Shown here: piece by piece, positions 1 through 7,742 of the stretch
How positions within the stretch are numbered: the first letter of the stretch is position 1
Layout of the letters: every line of letters begins with the position of its first letter
NCBI RefSeq assembly: GCF_005860805.1
Contig: NZ_VCEJ01000008.1
Location: 434,001 to 498,000 of the forward strand
Length of the DNA: 64,000 bases
Source: Dyadobacter luticola
GTDB lineage: Bacteria > Bacteroidota > Bacteroidia > Cytophagales > Spirosomataceae
Direction of reading: 5' to 3'
The notes under the pieces: generated by a model
Told to the model about the DNA's origin: nothing
Database searches by the model: none
Seen by the model: only the letters and a program-made list of their open reading frames with translations
Translations under genes and position numbers: made by a program

Positions 1-1
1 C

Positions 2-190
2 TATTTTATTGACAAAGAGCCGATTCCATTTGATCGACTGGAAGCTGAGCTGCAAAGTATCTTTGCCAATGTGGAGGAAAAAACGATTGTGCTGAGAGTG
101 GATAAAAACCTGGCTGTTCAGGACCTCGTGGATGTTCTGGAACTTGGTGCCAAAAATGATATTAAAATGGTGATGGCTACTGCCAAATAA
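2..190 (+). CDS. ExbD/TolR-type biopolymer transport protein, C-terminal part
   Basis: The window opens inside this gene, so only the last 62 residues are seen. The visible part has the periplasmic domain pattern of ExbD/TolR proteins: an alternating segment ending in TIVLRVDKN, followed by a helix reading VQDLVDVLELGAKNDI and a final strand KMVMATA. Members of this family work with ExbB and TonB in the inner membrane and pass proton-motive energy to outer-membrane receptors. The transmembrane helix with its key aspartate is outside the window. A strong hairpin terminator follows the stop codon by 19 bases, so this is the last gene of its unit. The family assignment from a fragment is fairly but not fully certain. 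Confidence 0.7.
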   Translation, partial: YFIDKEPIPFDRLEAELQSIFANVEEKTIVLRVDKNLAVQDLVDVLELGAKNDIKMVMATAK

Positions 191-209
191 TCCGGATAAG
201 CCCAAAAAA

Positions 210-248
210 CTCGGCCCTGAAAACGCAATTTTCAGGGCCGAGTTTTTT
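210..248. terminator. Bidirectional intrinsic terminator
   Basis: A perfect 14-bp stem (210-223 pairs with 229-242, starting CTCGGCCCTG) encloses a 5-base loop. It is flanked by an A run on the left and a T run on the right, so it can stop transcription from both sides. It separates the rightward ExbD-like gene from the leftward oxidoreductase gene that ends at 257. Confidence 0.9.
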
Positions 249-256
249 GTTAAATG

Positions 257-1282
257 CTATCGCTGGGCGCTTTGATAAATCTTTTCGACAATCGCCTGCA
301 AAACCGCACCTTGCTCGGCATTGCAAATGTTGCTCGGTTTCCCGGCGCAGGTGTCCAGAAATGCGGTGGTATTTTTTAATTGAATGTCTGTTTGTTCCAA
401 ATGTGGAAATTCCATGTCAGTCAGCTCGCCCGCGAATTCGGTATAAAGTGTAAAAGGGTTCAATAACGCACCTGCCTTACTCCCGAAAACTTCCAGATTT
501 ACATTCTTCTGCAATTTGGTATTCAAAGCAAAAGACGCGGAAAGTGAAATGCTGCTGTTGTTAGGGAATGATAAATGTGCGAAGCAGCCGTCTTCAACTT
601 CAAATGTTTCAGGATTCCAGTCGCCCATCAAACCTTTGCCACCTGCTTTTCCAATCAGATCATACGTGTTTGCCACAATGCGGTCGGGCATTTGATAATC
701 CAGCATACCGAGCGCCAGGTCAAGCACATGCACGCCCAAATCAATCAGCGCGCCGCCGCCCTGGATGGTTTTATTGGTAAAATTGCCCCAGCCCGGAATA
801 CCTCTCCGTCGAAGGAAATTGGCTTTGATATGATAAACTTTGCCCAGCTCTCCATTTTCCAGGCATTTTTTCAGCAAGCTGTATTCTTCGGTTTGTCTCA
901 GCTGAAAATTATAAGCCAGTACTTTTTCCTTGTTTTTTGCCAGCTCAGCCATGTCTGCCGCCTCCGCAGCATTCATAGCGGGCGGTTTTTCACAAAAAAC
1001 ATGACAATCATGTTGCAGTGCCTGAATGGTAAAGGGATAATGCAGATTGTTTGCTGTGCAGTTGACAATAATATCCGGCTTGCTTTCGCTTTCGTACATT
1101 TCAAGTGGATTGTCATAAGCAAAAGGAACACCGTGTTTGTCGGCCAATGTTCTGGCTTTCTGCTTATCGCGGCTGCATATCGCGATTACTTCAACCTGGT
1201 CGGGGAGGGCTTTGAGTGCCGGAATGTGGTTGTCATCGGCAATGTGGCCGCCGCCAATGATGGCGGCTTTTAGGATTGGCAT
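257..1282 (-). CDS. Gfo/Idh/MocA family oxidoreductase
   Basis: A predicted NAD(P)-dependent sugar or polyol dehydrogenase. The N-terminus has the Rossmann pattern AAIIGGGHIADD, followed near residue 95 by CEKPPA, the EKP motif whose lysine is catalytic in this family. The C-terminal half has GGGALIDLGVHVLDLAL, matching the conserved substrate-binding stretch with Asp and His. The ATG at 1282 is chosen because it begins just before the Rossmann strand. An in-frame start 45 bases further upstream would add an unlikely hydrophobic tail. The gene stands alone on the minus strand between a bidirectional terminator and the M56 operon. The substrate cannot be told from the sequence. Confidence 0.88.
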   Translation of the reverse strand: MPILKAAIIGGGHIADDNHIPALKALPDQVEVIAICSRDKQKARTLADKHGVPFAYDNPLEMYESESKPDIIVNCTANNLHYPFTIQALQHDCHVFCEKPPAMNAAEAADMAELAKNKEKVLAYNFQLRQTEEYSLLKKCLENGELGKVYHIKANFLRRRGIPGWGNFTNKTIQGGGALIDLGVHVLDLALGMLDYQMPDRIVANTYDLIGKAGGKGLMGDWNPETFEVEDGCFAHLSFPNNSSISLSASFALNTKLQKNVNLEVFGSKAGALLNPFTLYTEFAGELTDMEFPHLEQTDIQLKNTTAFLDTCAGKPSNICNAEQGAVLQAIVEKIYQSAQR

Positions 1283-1349
1283 TTTAGATAGCGGATAATG
1301 TTGGTTACTTGCTAAAATAAGGAACATTATCCAAATGGCATGCTCAATT

Positions 1350-3200
1350 TTAATCTGGTTTGACAGCAGGTCTACCTTGTCTCAAGGCCATTCCGCTTTT
1401 TTTCTGAAATTTATATGAGTAGGCAGGCATGGTTACGCCATAGTTGACATATCGGTAGTTCGCCGAATAGGTTGCTTGCTTGGTGCTATCCGATTTTGTA
1501 GCAGATGACTGATCTCGATTACTACCTGAAAAGTCAATGAATTTATTAAAGTACATACCTAGATCCGTCATTGTCGGCAGCAACGATGGTTTTTCAACTT
1601 CCAGAAACAATCCTTGTCTCGTTTTCAATTTTCCCTTCTCCAAATCAAATTTTATTTCGATCATCTGGCTCATTGCCAGAGGTTTGCCATTTTGAACACC
1701 AGGCTCCCACTTCGGCATGTTCTTTACCAGTCTGATGGATTCGTAGTCAATGCCAAAACCGACTCCTTTCATGATTACCACATCGCCAATTTCACCTTTT
1801 TCACTTACTGTAAATTTCAGAATCGTAATACCCCCCACATTGGCCGTCGCCGCCAGCTCCGGATATTTCAGATTTTGATCCAGATAAGCCGCCAGTGCCT
1901 CACTTCCGCCAGGAAATTGCGGCTGCTGCTCAACTACTGTGAAAGGATTTTTTACGGATTCAGGCAGTTGTCCGGCCTTATAATTTTCAAATTTTTCGGA
2001 AGATTTTTCTTTAATTGTGCTTGATGCAGTCACAATTTCAATACTTTTTGCAAGGCTAACTTTGTAAAAAGTCACGTTTTTCTGTATCTGAACAGCAGAA
2101 GTACTATACTGAACGTGACTGACCACCAGCCTTCCATTTACTGGTACTTCTTTCAATTCAAATTCCCCTTTTTTGTTCGTAGCAAACCCTCTGGTAGAGC
2201 CTTCCAGGATCACAATTGCATCGGTGATCGGCTCGCGGTTCATATTTGTCACCACCCCTTTGACATTCATCACCTCATCCTGAGATGCCAGCTTTTTTGG
2301 TAGTATCACATTATTTAAAACTGGCATCTGAACAGGAATCCTTTCTCGCGCCGCAGTCATGAAAATCATCAAACAAGTGATCGGGAGAACCAGCACATAC
2401 TTGCCTAAAAGCCAGTTAGATGTGCGATTTTTATAAATCATCTGAATTCTGCTTTTCAGTAGGGATGAGTTGTAAAAATGATTGGTAAGAATCCGCTGCG
2501 GGACATTTAAAGCATACGAAACCAGAAAGTTAGCATACCTGTCGCGATCAGGGATTTGCTGGTCCGCGAGGAATTCGTGGATTTCTTGTATTGCGCGTTT
2601 GTAAAACCAGATCACCGGATTAAACCAGAGAAAAACCTTTAAAAACTCAACGAAAATAACGTCGAGACTGTGAAGCTGGCGGATATGCACATGCTCATGC
2701 CGCAGGATCACGTCAGGGTTGTCTTCATAGTCTGTCTTGCTCACTACCAGCCATTTAAAAAATGAAAAGGAGCCGGTGTTGGCAGTTTTTGTCTGTTTGC
2801 CAAGCAGTACCAATGTATGGTCTTCGAGCGGCAGCCGCTCTCCGTTTTTGATTGTTTCAAATATTTTGTAAAAAGATAAAATCAGCCTTCCAAGCATAAT
2901 TGTTATCCCTATGCCATAGATCAGCGCAAAGAATGTAATCCAGTCAAATGTTTGGTCTTGAATGTGTTGTATAGGTGTTTGGGTTGGCACTGCCGCAAAA
3001 TCAGCAGGTGCGTCAGACATATTCACCTGGTAGGTTTCGGAAAATTTAATGAGCGGAAGGAGTAAGGAAGCGGCCAGGGAAGCCAGTAAATAGAAACGGT
3101 TCCAGGCAAAGAATGTGTGGTTGCGAAAGAGCAGCCAGTAGCAGCCGTAAAAGATCACGAGAAACAAGTTGATCTTCGCCAGATAAAGGAGGGTTTCCAT
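1350..3200 (-). CDS. M56 (BlaR1-type) metallopeptidase with carboxypeptidase-regulatory-like and TonB C-terminal domains
   Basis: The N-terminal about 300 residues form a BlaR1/MecR1-like membrane peptidase. There are hydrophobic helices near residues 5-25, 35-52, 85-110 and 265-285, and the zinc motif HEHVH lies at about 168-172. Instead of a penicillin-binding sensor domain, the outer part has a beta-sandwich of the CarboxypepD_reg type (around 315-390, with VKGVVTNMNREPITDAIV) and then a TonB C-terminal domain (around 425-530, with FPGGSEALAAYL and LKYPELA). In known BlaR1 systems the peptidase inactivates the BlaI repressor after a signal. The gene starts 2 bases after a paralogue and is third in an operon led by a BlaI-like gene. 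What it senses is unknown. Confidence 0.87.
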   Translation of the reverse strand: METLLYLAKINLFLVIFYGCYWLLFRNHTFFAWNRFYLLASLAASLLLPLIKFSETYQVNMSDAPADFAAVPTQTPIQHIQDQTFDWITFFALIYGIGITIMLGRLILSFYKIFETIKNGERLPLEDHTLVLLGKQTKTANTGSFSFFKWLVVSKTDYEDNPDVILRHEHVHIRQLHSLDVIFVEFLKVFLWFNPVIWFYKRAIQEIHEFLADQQIPDRDRYANFLVSYALNVPQRILTNHFYNSSLLKSRIQMIYKNRTSNWLLGKYVLVLPITCLMIFMTAARERIPVQMPVLNNVILPKKLASQDEVMNVKGVVTNMNREPITDAIVILEGSTRGFATNKKGEFELKEVPVNGRLVVSHVQYSTSAVQIQKNVTFYKVSLAKSIEIVTASSTIKEKSSEKFENYKAGQLPESVKNPFTVVEQQPQFPGGSEALAAYLDQNLKYPELAATANVGGITILKFTVSEKGEIGDVVIMKGVGFGIDYESIRLVKNMPKWEPGVQNGKPLAMSQMIEIKFDLEKGKLKTRQGLFLEVEKPSLLPTMTDLGMYFNKFIDFSGSNRDQSSATKSDSTKQATYSANYRYVNYGVTMPAYSYKFQKKSGMALRQGRPAVKPD

Positions 3201-3202
3201 GA

Positions 3203-4960
3203 CTATTTTTTTGTGGTGATGAGCACTACCCCGCTGCGACCTTCCTCTCCGTAAGCCGAAATCGCATTTTGATTTTTCAACACAGTAACTGCTTTAATAT
3301 CATCCGGATTCAGCTTTTCAAAGCCAGCTTTTCCGCGCTCCTCCTGTTTTTCCCCGTCAATAATCACGAGCGGCTCAGAAGACGAAAGCATATTACCGCG
3401 AAGCATTACCTGCGCGTTTGGAGCAAGACCGGGCTTTACCTCCGCCAATTTCGGCGCTTCTTGCTCCGGAGATGGATTGTTATCTGAAATGGTAATGGAT
3501 CCAGATTTTGCTAAATGTTTGTTGATGTCACGGGTACTGATTTCCAGCACACCGTTTTTGCCGTCCTGACCGTAAAGTTTTACCGCCGATTCATCTCTGA
3601 GCACATTAACACTTTTAATGTTGGCCGAAGCGATTTTTGAAGCATCTTCCTCGGGAGTCACTTTTCCGTCGATTACATACAGCGGCTTCGGTTTTTCCGA
3701 ATTGATCTTAACGCCCGTTTTCATCGCAGAATCATCGCTGTCGTCAAGCTGAAAGTTGATCGGAAGATTGTATCTCACATTCACAGGATGCCCATTTTGC
3801 TTGCCAGGTGTCCATTTCGGGAATTTGCTCAATACCCTGATCGCCTCTTCGTCGCAGTCGAACCCGATGCCTTTCAAAACCTTAATATCGCCTGTCTCAC
3901 CGGTTTCAGTTACGATAAACGAAAGAAACACGCGGCCGGAAACATTCGCTCTCGCGGCTTTTGCGGGGTACTTAATGTTCTTTGCCAAAAACTCGAACAT
4001 CGCGCTTTGACCACCCGGAAACTCGGGCTGTTCCTCTACCACAGTGAAAATCGGCTTGTTGGCCAACGCCTCTTTGCTGAGCGGTTTGGTATCCACAATG
4101 TCTTTCGTATCCGAATTTTCACAACCTGCCACCAGTATTGCAGCGGTTCCAATTAGCATTGCTGCAACCACGTATGTGCTGAGCATCCATTTCGAAGTTC
4201 TGTTTTTATAGATCATCTTGATTCGGCTTTTAATTTGAGATGGTTTGAAAAAATGATTGGTCAGTGACGCCACGGGCGCATTCAAGGCATAAGCCACCAG
4301 GAAGCGGGCGTAACTTTCGCGATTAGGCGCCTGCTCGTCGGCCAGAAATTCGTGGATTTCCTGGAAAGCGTTTTTGTAGAGTCGAAGGACCGGGTTGAAC
4401 CAGAAAACCACTTTCATGATTTCCGTGAAAAGAATGTCGAGGCTGTGCCACTGCTGGGTGTGCACCATTTCGTGCCTCAGGATCGCGTCAAAATGATTTT
4501 CGTAGTCATTTCTGTTAATCACAATCCACTTGAGAAAAGAAAATGAACCTATCTGGTTAGAATCTATCAGGACGACTTTACAATCTTCCAGCTCAATCAG
4601 CTCGCCTGCCCGGAGAAAATTTTTAAGCTGAATAAAATGCTTGATAAACTGCCCCGCCGTGATTGTAAAACCAATGCCATAAACAATCCAAAGTGCCTGC
4701 ACCCAAGTCAGCCAGGGTTTATCAACTGCTTCTGCCGGCGCGAGTGTGAATGTACTTGCCGTGATCTCGTAAGTCACCGGCAAAACGGGCGCTGTGGCAG
4801 GGTATATCACAAATGGTAATGTGAAGGCAATGCACAGAGAACCAAGCAAATAATAGCGGTTCCACCGAAAGAAGGTGTGGTTACGAAGCATCAGCCAGTA
4901 GCAGGCATACAGCATAACCCAGTAGAGATTGACCTTGGCAAAATAGATGATCGTGTCCAT
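3203..4960 (-). CDS. M56 (BlaR1-type) metallopeptidase with TonB C-terminal domain and plug-like repeats
   Basis: A paralogue of the next gene, with the same four-helix membrane peptidase and the zinc motif HEMVH at about 163-167. The fourth helix ends in LVAGCENSD, which looks like a lipobox but sits in mid-protein. A TonB C-terminal domain follows (about 305-415, FPGGQSAMFEFL). Two short repeats come after it, each with a VIDGK or IIDGE motif and a later S/NVLRDESAVKLYG or TVLKNQNAISAYG motif, like the start of TonB-receptor plug domains. The gene begins 11 bases after the BlaI-like gene. The combination suggests a sensor of the periplasm or outer membrane that inactivates the repressor. 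The signal is unknown. Confidence 0.87.
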   Translation of the reverse strand: MDTIIYFAKVNLYWVMLYACYWLMLRNHTFFRWNRYYLLGSLCIAFTLPFVIYPATAPVLPVTYEITASTFTLAPAEAVDKPWLTWVQALWIVYGIGFTITAGQFIKHFIQLKNFLRAGELIELEDCKVVLIDSNQIGSFSFLKWIVINRNDYENHFDAILRHEMVHTQQWHSLDILFTEIMKVVFWFNPVLRLYKNAFQEIHEFLADEQAPNRESYARFLVAYALNAPVASLTNHFFKPSQIKSRIKMIYKNRTSKWMLSTYVVAAMLIGTAAILVAGCENSDTKDIVDTKPLSKEALANKPIFTVVEEQPEFPGGQSAMFEFLAKNIKYPAKAARANVSGRVFLSFIVTETGETGDIKVLKGIGFDCDEEAIRVLSKFPKWTPGKQNGHPVNVRYNLPINFQLDDSDDSAMKTGVKINSEKPKPLYVIDGKVTPEEDASKIASANIKSVNVLRDESAVKLYGQDGKNGVLEISTRDINKHLAKSGSITISDNNPSPEQEAPKLAEVKPGLAPNAQVMLRGNMLSSSEPLVIIDGEKQEERGKAGFEKLNPDDIKAVTVLKNQNAISAYGEEGRSGVVLITTKK

Positions 4961-4971
4961 GGCTAACAGAT

Positions 4972-5352
4972 TTATTGGTCGCTTTTTTGTTCGTTGATAA
5001 GTTTCATAATCTCATCCAGATCTTTGGTTTTGAGATCATTGTCTTTGACGAAAAAGGATACAAGGTTGGGCAGAGAATTATCGAAGTAGTTGACCATCAG
5101 CTGCTTCATTTCATGGCGCTTGTATTCCTCCTCGCTGATCAGCGGAAAATATTCGTGCGTTTTTCCATATGCGGTATACCCCACAACTTCCTTCTTTTCG
5201 AGAATTCGGATGATGGTAGAAACGGTGTTATAGGCAGGTTTCGGTTCGGGCATTTCGGCCAGAATGTCCTTCACAAATGCCTTCTTGAGTTGCCAGAGAA
5301 TTCTCATAATTTCTTCCTCTGCGCGGGTAAGCGTGCGAATTTCCATATTCAT
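4972..5352 (-). CDS. BlaI/MecI/CopY family transcriptional repressor
   Basis: A 126-residue protein of the usual length for this family. The winged-helix DNA-binding domain covers residues 1-75, with the recognisable stretches LTRAEEEIMRILWQ and PAYNTVSTIIRILEKK. The C-terminal helices, which form the dimer, follow. Family members block transcription of their own operon until a partner M56 peptidase causes them to be cleaved. Here two such peptidases lie immediately downstream on the same transcript, which fits an autoregulated sensor operon. Tandem operator-like sites lie in the promoter just upstream (5399-5432). The signal is not evident; a beta-lactamase gene is not adjacent. Confidence 0.92.
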   Translation of the reverse strand: MNMEIRTLTRAEEEIMRILWQLKKAFVKDILAEMPEPKPAYNTVSTIIRILEKKEVVGYTAYGKTHEYFPLISEEEYKRHEMKQLMVNYFDNSLPNLVSFFVKDNDLKTKDLDEIMKLINEQKSDQ

Positions 5353-5388
5353 GTTACTTCTTTTAGTACTATTAAAAACCGGTTAGAT

Positions 5389-5417
5389 CAAAGTTAATAC
5401 TATTATATTAGTTTCAA
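5389..5417 (-). promoter_or_regulatory. Promoter of the BlaI/M56 operon
   Basis: Read on the minus strand there is a -33 TTG (5415-5417), an 18-base spacer and a perfect Bacteroidota -7 element TAACTTTG (5389-5396). Transcription would start near 5384, giving a leader of about 30 bases before the blaI-like start codon. The -33 box and the spacer overlap the operator-like repeats at 5399-5432. Confidence 0.65.
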
Positions 5418-5432
5418 AACTATTTTATTAGT
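5399..5432. promoter_or_regulatory. Tandem operator-like repeats for the BlaI-family repressor
   Basis: Two 14-base elements, ACTATTATATTAGT (5399-5412) and ACTATTTTATTAGT (5419-5432), differ at one base. Each has inverted ends ACTA/TAGT. They are exactly 20 bases apart, which is two helical turns. The first lies between the -33 and -7 elements and the second just upstream of -33, so bound repressor dimers would block the polymerase. An 8-bp perfect palindrome TAGTACTA at 5364-5371, within the leader, could be a further half-size site. Confidence 0.6.
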
Positions 5433-5447
5433 TATTGACGAAAAATA

Positions 5448-5475
5448 AAAAGCAGCGATGTGAGCCGCTGCTTTT
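5448..5475 (-). terminator. Intrinsic terminator after the Uma2-family gene
   Basis: A 10-bp stem AAAAGCAGCG / CGCTGCTTTT (5448-5457 with 5466-5475) encloses an 8-base loop. On the minus strand it is followed by a T-rich run. It sits 24 bases after the Uma2-family stop codon. Confidence 0.75.
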
Positions 5476-5498
5476 AAATGACCATAATAGATTGAAAG

Positions 5499-6134
5499 TC
5501 AGGCAAATTCCGAGCCTTTCTCTCTCAGATATTTACCAACATTACAGTGAATTCCATCCAAAATCTCCACATCCTTATCCCAATCTTTGATCTGCCAATC
5601 GGTATCGGACGTCGCAATCATGACTTTCTTTGGTTCAGTTAGAAACCAGATAACCTTCTCCGCTCCAAAGTCCAGAAGCTTCCTGGTTTTCAGGGTAATA
5701 TAGCTGCTTTCGGAGTATTCGCCAATTTCAATATTGGTGTCCACCTCGATGCAAATTTTCGGGTTAACCGACGTGTATTTTTTATTGATCAATCCTATCG
5801 GAAGCAGCGTATTTTCAAAAATCAGAATATCGCCGGCCAGATTATTCTTCTTGTCGAGATGCAGCCCCGCTTCATTCGTCAAAATGGTGTACTGCTCTTC
5901 ATCCAACTGTCTCGCAATTGTGATAATAAGATAGGTGATGATAAATGCCTGTAATGAGCTGGTTCCCAAAATATCCTCAACAGTTTTAGTTCCGGTTAAA
6001 ACGTCACGGTAACCCTTGCGATAATAAGGCTTACCGTCAATTATTTCATGAATCAGAACGTCGGGTATTTTTTTGAGAGAGGCTTTTGAGAAAGCATTTC
6101 CCGGATTTGGTGAAGCGATCATAGGATGCGTCAT
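5499..6134 (-). CDS. Uma2 family (DUF820) restriction-endonuclease-like protein
   Basis: A protein of about 211 residues with the layout of the Uma2/DUF820 family, whose fold is of the PD-(D/E)xK nuclease type. The probable active-site segment is AGDILIFEN followed by PKICIEVDTN, about 30 residues apart. The following TLKTRKLLDFGAEKVIWFL helix-strand unit is typical. Members occur widely in cyanobacteria and Bacteroidota; their cellular role is not settled. The start is placed at the ATG at 6134, because the longer form would need a TTG codon. The gene has its own terminator and no obvious functional link to its neighbours. Confidence 0.78.
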   Translation of the reverse strand: MTHPMIASPNPGNAFSKASLKKIPDVLIHEIIDGKPYYRKGYRDVLTGTKTVEDILGTSSLQAFIITYLIITIARQLDEEQYTILTNEAGLHLDKKNNLAGDILIFENTLLPIGLINKKYTSVNPKICIEVDTNIEIGEYSESSYITLKTRKLLDFGAEKVIWFLTEPKKVMIATSDTDWQIKDWDKDVEILDGIHCNVGKYLREKGSEFA

Positions 6135-6221
6135 TTTGCTTATTACCAAAAATAAGCATTTTCGGCTGTGCGCGCTGATTAATTTTCCACCGGTCGGAAT
6201 GAGTGAATGAAAGGTATTTAA

Positions 6222-6253
6222 AACAAAAAAGCAGCAAGGATATCCCTGCTGCT
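6222..6253 (-). terminator. Intrinsic terminator after pyk
   Basis: A hairpin with AGCAGC/GCTGCT arms (6230-6253) and a mostly paired inner stem. On the minus strand it is followed by TTTTTTGTTTT (6219-6229). It lies 23 bases beyond the pyruvate kinase stop codon. Confidence 0.75.
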
Positions 6254-6275
6254 CTAACCTTATAACTTAATGTTG

Positions 6276-7715
6276 TTATTCTACAACACTCAATTTAACT
6301 GTATTAGTCTTGCGCTGTCTCGAAACCGGCATGCTCAAAGTGTTGATAAACACATCGCCTTTTGTCAACTCGCCTTTTTCAACCAGGAACAGTTTAATGT
6401 CTTCGATCAAATCATCCGTAGAAACGCCCTGATCGCGGTCGTAATAGAAAACCTTTGTTCCCCAGTACAATGCTAATTGATTCATTAACACTTTGTTAGA
6501 CGTAAAAATCAGCAAGTTAGCTTTCGGGCGGTGGTGTGAAAGACGGAAAGAAGTATAGCCTGATCTCGTGATCCCGATAATCGCCGCCGCGTGGGTATCG
6601 CGCGCCAGACGGCATGCGCTCATCACCACATTGTCATTGAATTTGTATTGACCTGGATTTTCATTTACAAATGCATGGTGCTTAAAGTAAATGCTGTTTG
6701 TAGATGATTCCACTTTCTCAATCGTGCGGGTCATACTTTCAACTGCCAGGATCGGATACCTTCCCGAAGCAGTCTCAGCGCTCAGCATTACAGCATCTGC
6801 ACCATCCAAAACCGAATTCGCAACATCATTTAACTCGGCACGGGTAGCACGCGGACTTTCGATCATGCTTTCCAGCATTTGCGTCGCCACAATCACAGGC
6901 TTACCTGCCTTGTTACATTTATCTACGATCATTTTCTGGATCATCGGCACCTCTTCGGCAGGAAGTTCCACGCCCAAATCGCCGCGGGCAACCATGATGG
7001 CATCCGTCGCTTCAATGATCTCGTCGATATTCGCGATCGCCTCAGGTTTTTCGATCTTAGCGATCAGGCGAGCAGTGTTACCTTTTGTAGCAATATATTC
7101 CTTCACTTTCAGCACCTCCGCAGCGGTACGGACAAATGATAGTGCAACCCACTCCACATTATGTTCAAGACCAAAATCCAGATCTTCATAATCCTTCGCA
7201 GTTACCGAGGGCATAGAAACCTTCGTATTGGGCAGGTTAACGCCTTTTTTGGATTTCAGATAACCTCCGTAAATCACTTCGGTCACCACATCCGTACCAT
7301 CAAGTCCGGTTACCAGTACTTCCAGTTTACCATCATCCATCAAAATCCGGTCGCCGATTTTTACATCGTTGTACATACCGTCATAAGGCGTGCTTACTTT
7401 TTCTGATGTGCCAAGTACCTCTGTGTTAGATAAAATCAATTTATTGCCAGACTCGATCAGGACGCCGTCTTTATTTTCAACCAGACCAATCCTGATTTTT
7501 GGACCCTGTAAATCCTGCAAAATCGCCAGGTTCAGTCCATATTCTTCGTTGATTTCACGAATCGTGTTAAGTCTCTGAAGGTGATCCGCGTGCGTACCGT
7601 GTGAAAAGTTAAGTCTGAAAACGTTGACTCCGGCCTTAGCTAATGCGTATAATGTTTCTTTTGTCTCTGAGGCGGGGCCTACGGTTGCAACAATTCTGGT
7701 TTTTTTGGAAGACAT
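6276..7715 (-). CDS. pyk: Pyruvate kinase
   Basis: Converts phosphoenolpyruvate and ADP to pyruvate and ATP, the last step of glycolysis, in the cytoplasm. The 479-residue length is that of the standard enzyme without the extra C-terminal PEP-utilising domain. Visible signatures are RIVATVGPAS at the N-terminus, NVFRLNFSHG, LQDLQGPKIRIG, the active-site stretch AKIEKPEAI with its lysine, MVARGDLGVELP, and VIVATQMLESM with AVMLSAETASGRYP. It lies 27 bases downstream of priA on the same strand and may share its transcript. It ends at a clear terminator. Confidence 0.97.
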   Translation of the reverse strand: MSSKKTRIVATVGPASETKETLYALAKAGVNVFRLNFSHGTHADHLQRLNTIREINEEYGLNLAILQDLQGPKIRIGLVENKDGVLIESGNKLILSNTEVLGTSEKVSTPYDGMYNDVKIGDRILMDDGKLEVLVTGLDGTDVVTEVIYGGYLKSKKGVNLPNTKVSMPSVTAKDYEDLDFGLEHNVEWVALSFVRTAAEVLKVKEYIATKGNTARLIAKIEKPEAIANIDEIIEATDAIMVARGDLGVELPAEEVPMIQKMIVDKCNKAGKPVIVATQMLESMIESPRATRAELNDVANSVLDGADAVMLSAETASGRYPILAVESMTRTIEKVESSTNSIYFKHHAFVNENPGQYKFNDNVVMSACRLARDTHAAAIIGITRSGYTSFRLSHHRPKANLLIFTSNKVLMNQLALYWGTKVFYYDRDQGVSTDDLIEDIKLFLVEKGELTKGDVFINTLSMPVSRQRKTNTVKLSVVE

Positions 7716-7742
7716 AGATGAATATGCGGTAAAAAATGATTT

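Noticed and set aside
575-1273. 232-residue open frame on the plus strand
   Set aside because: Lies wholly antisense to the Gfo/Idh/MocA oxidoreductase, which has clear family motifs. The translation has no domain pattern.
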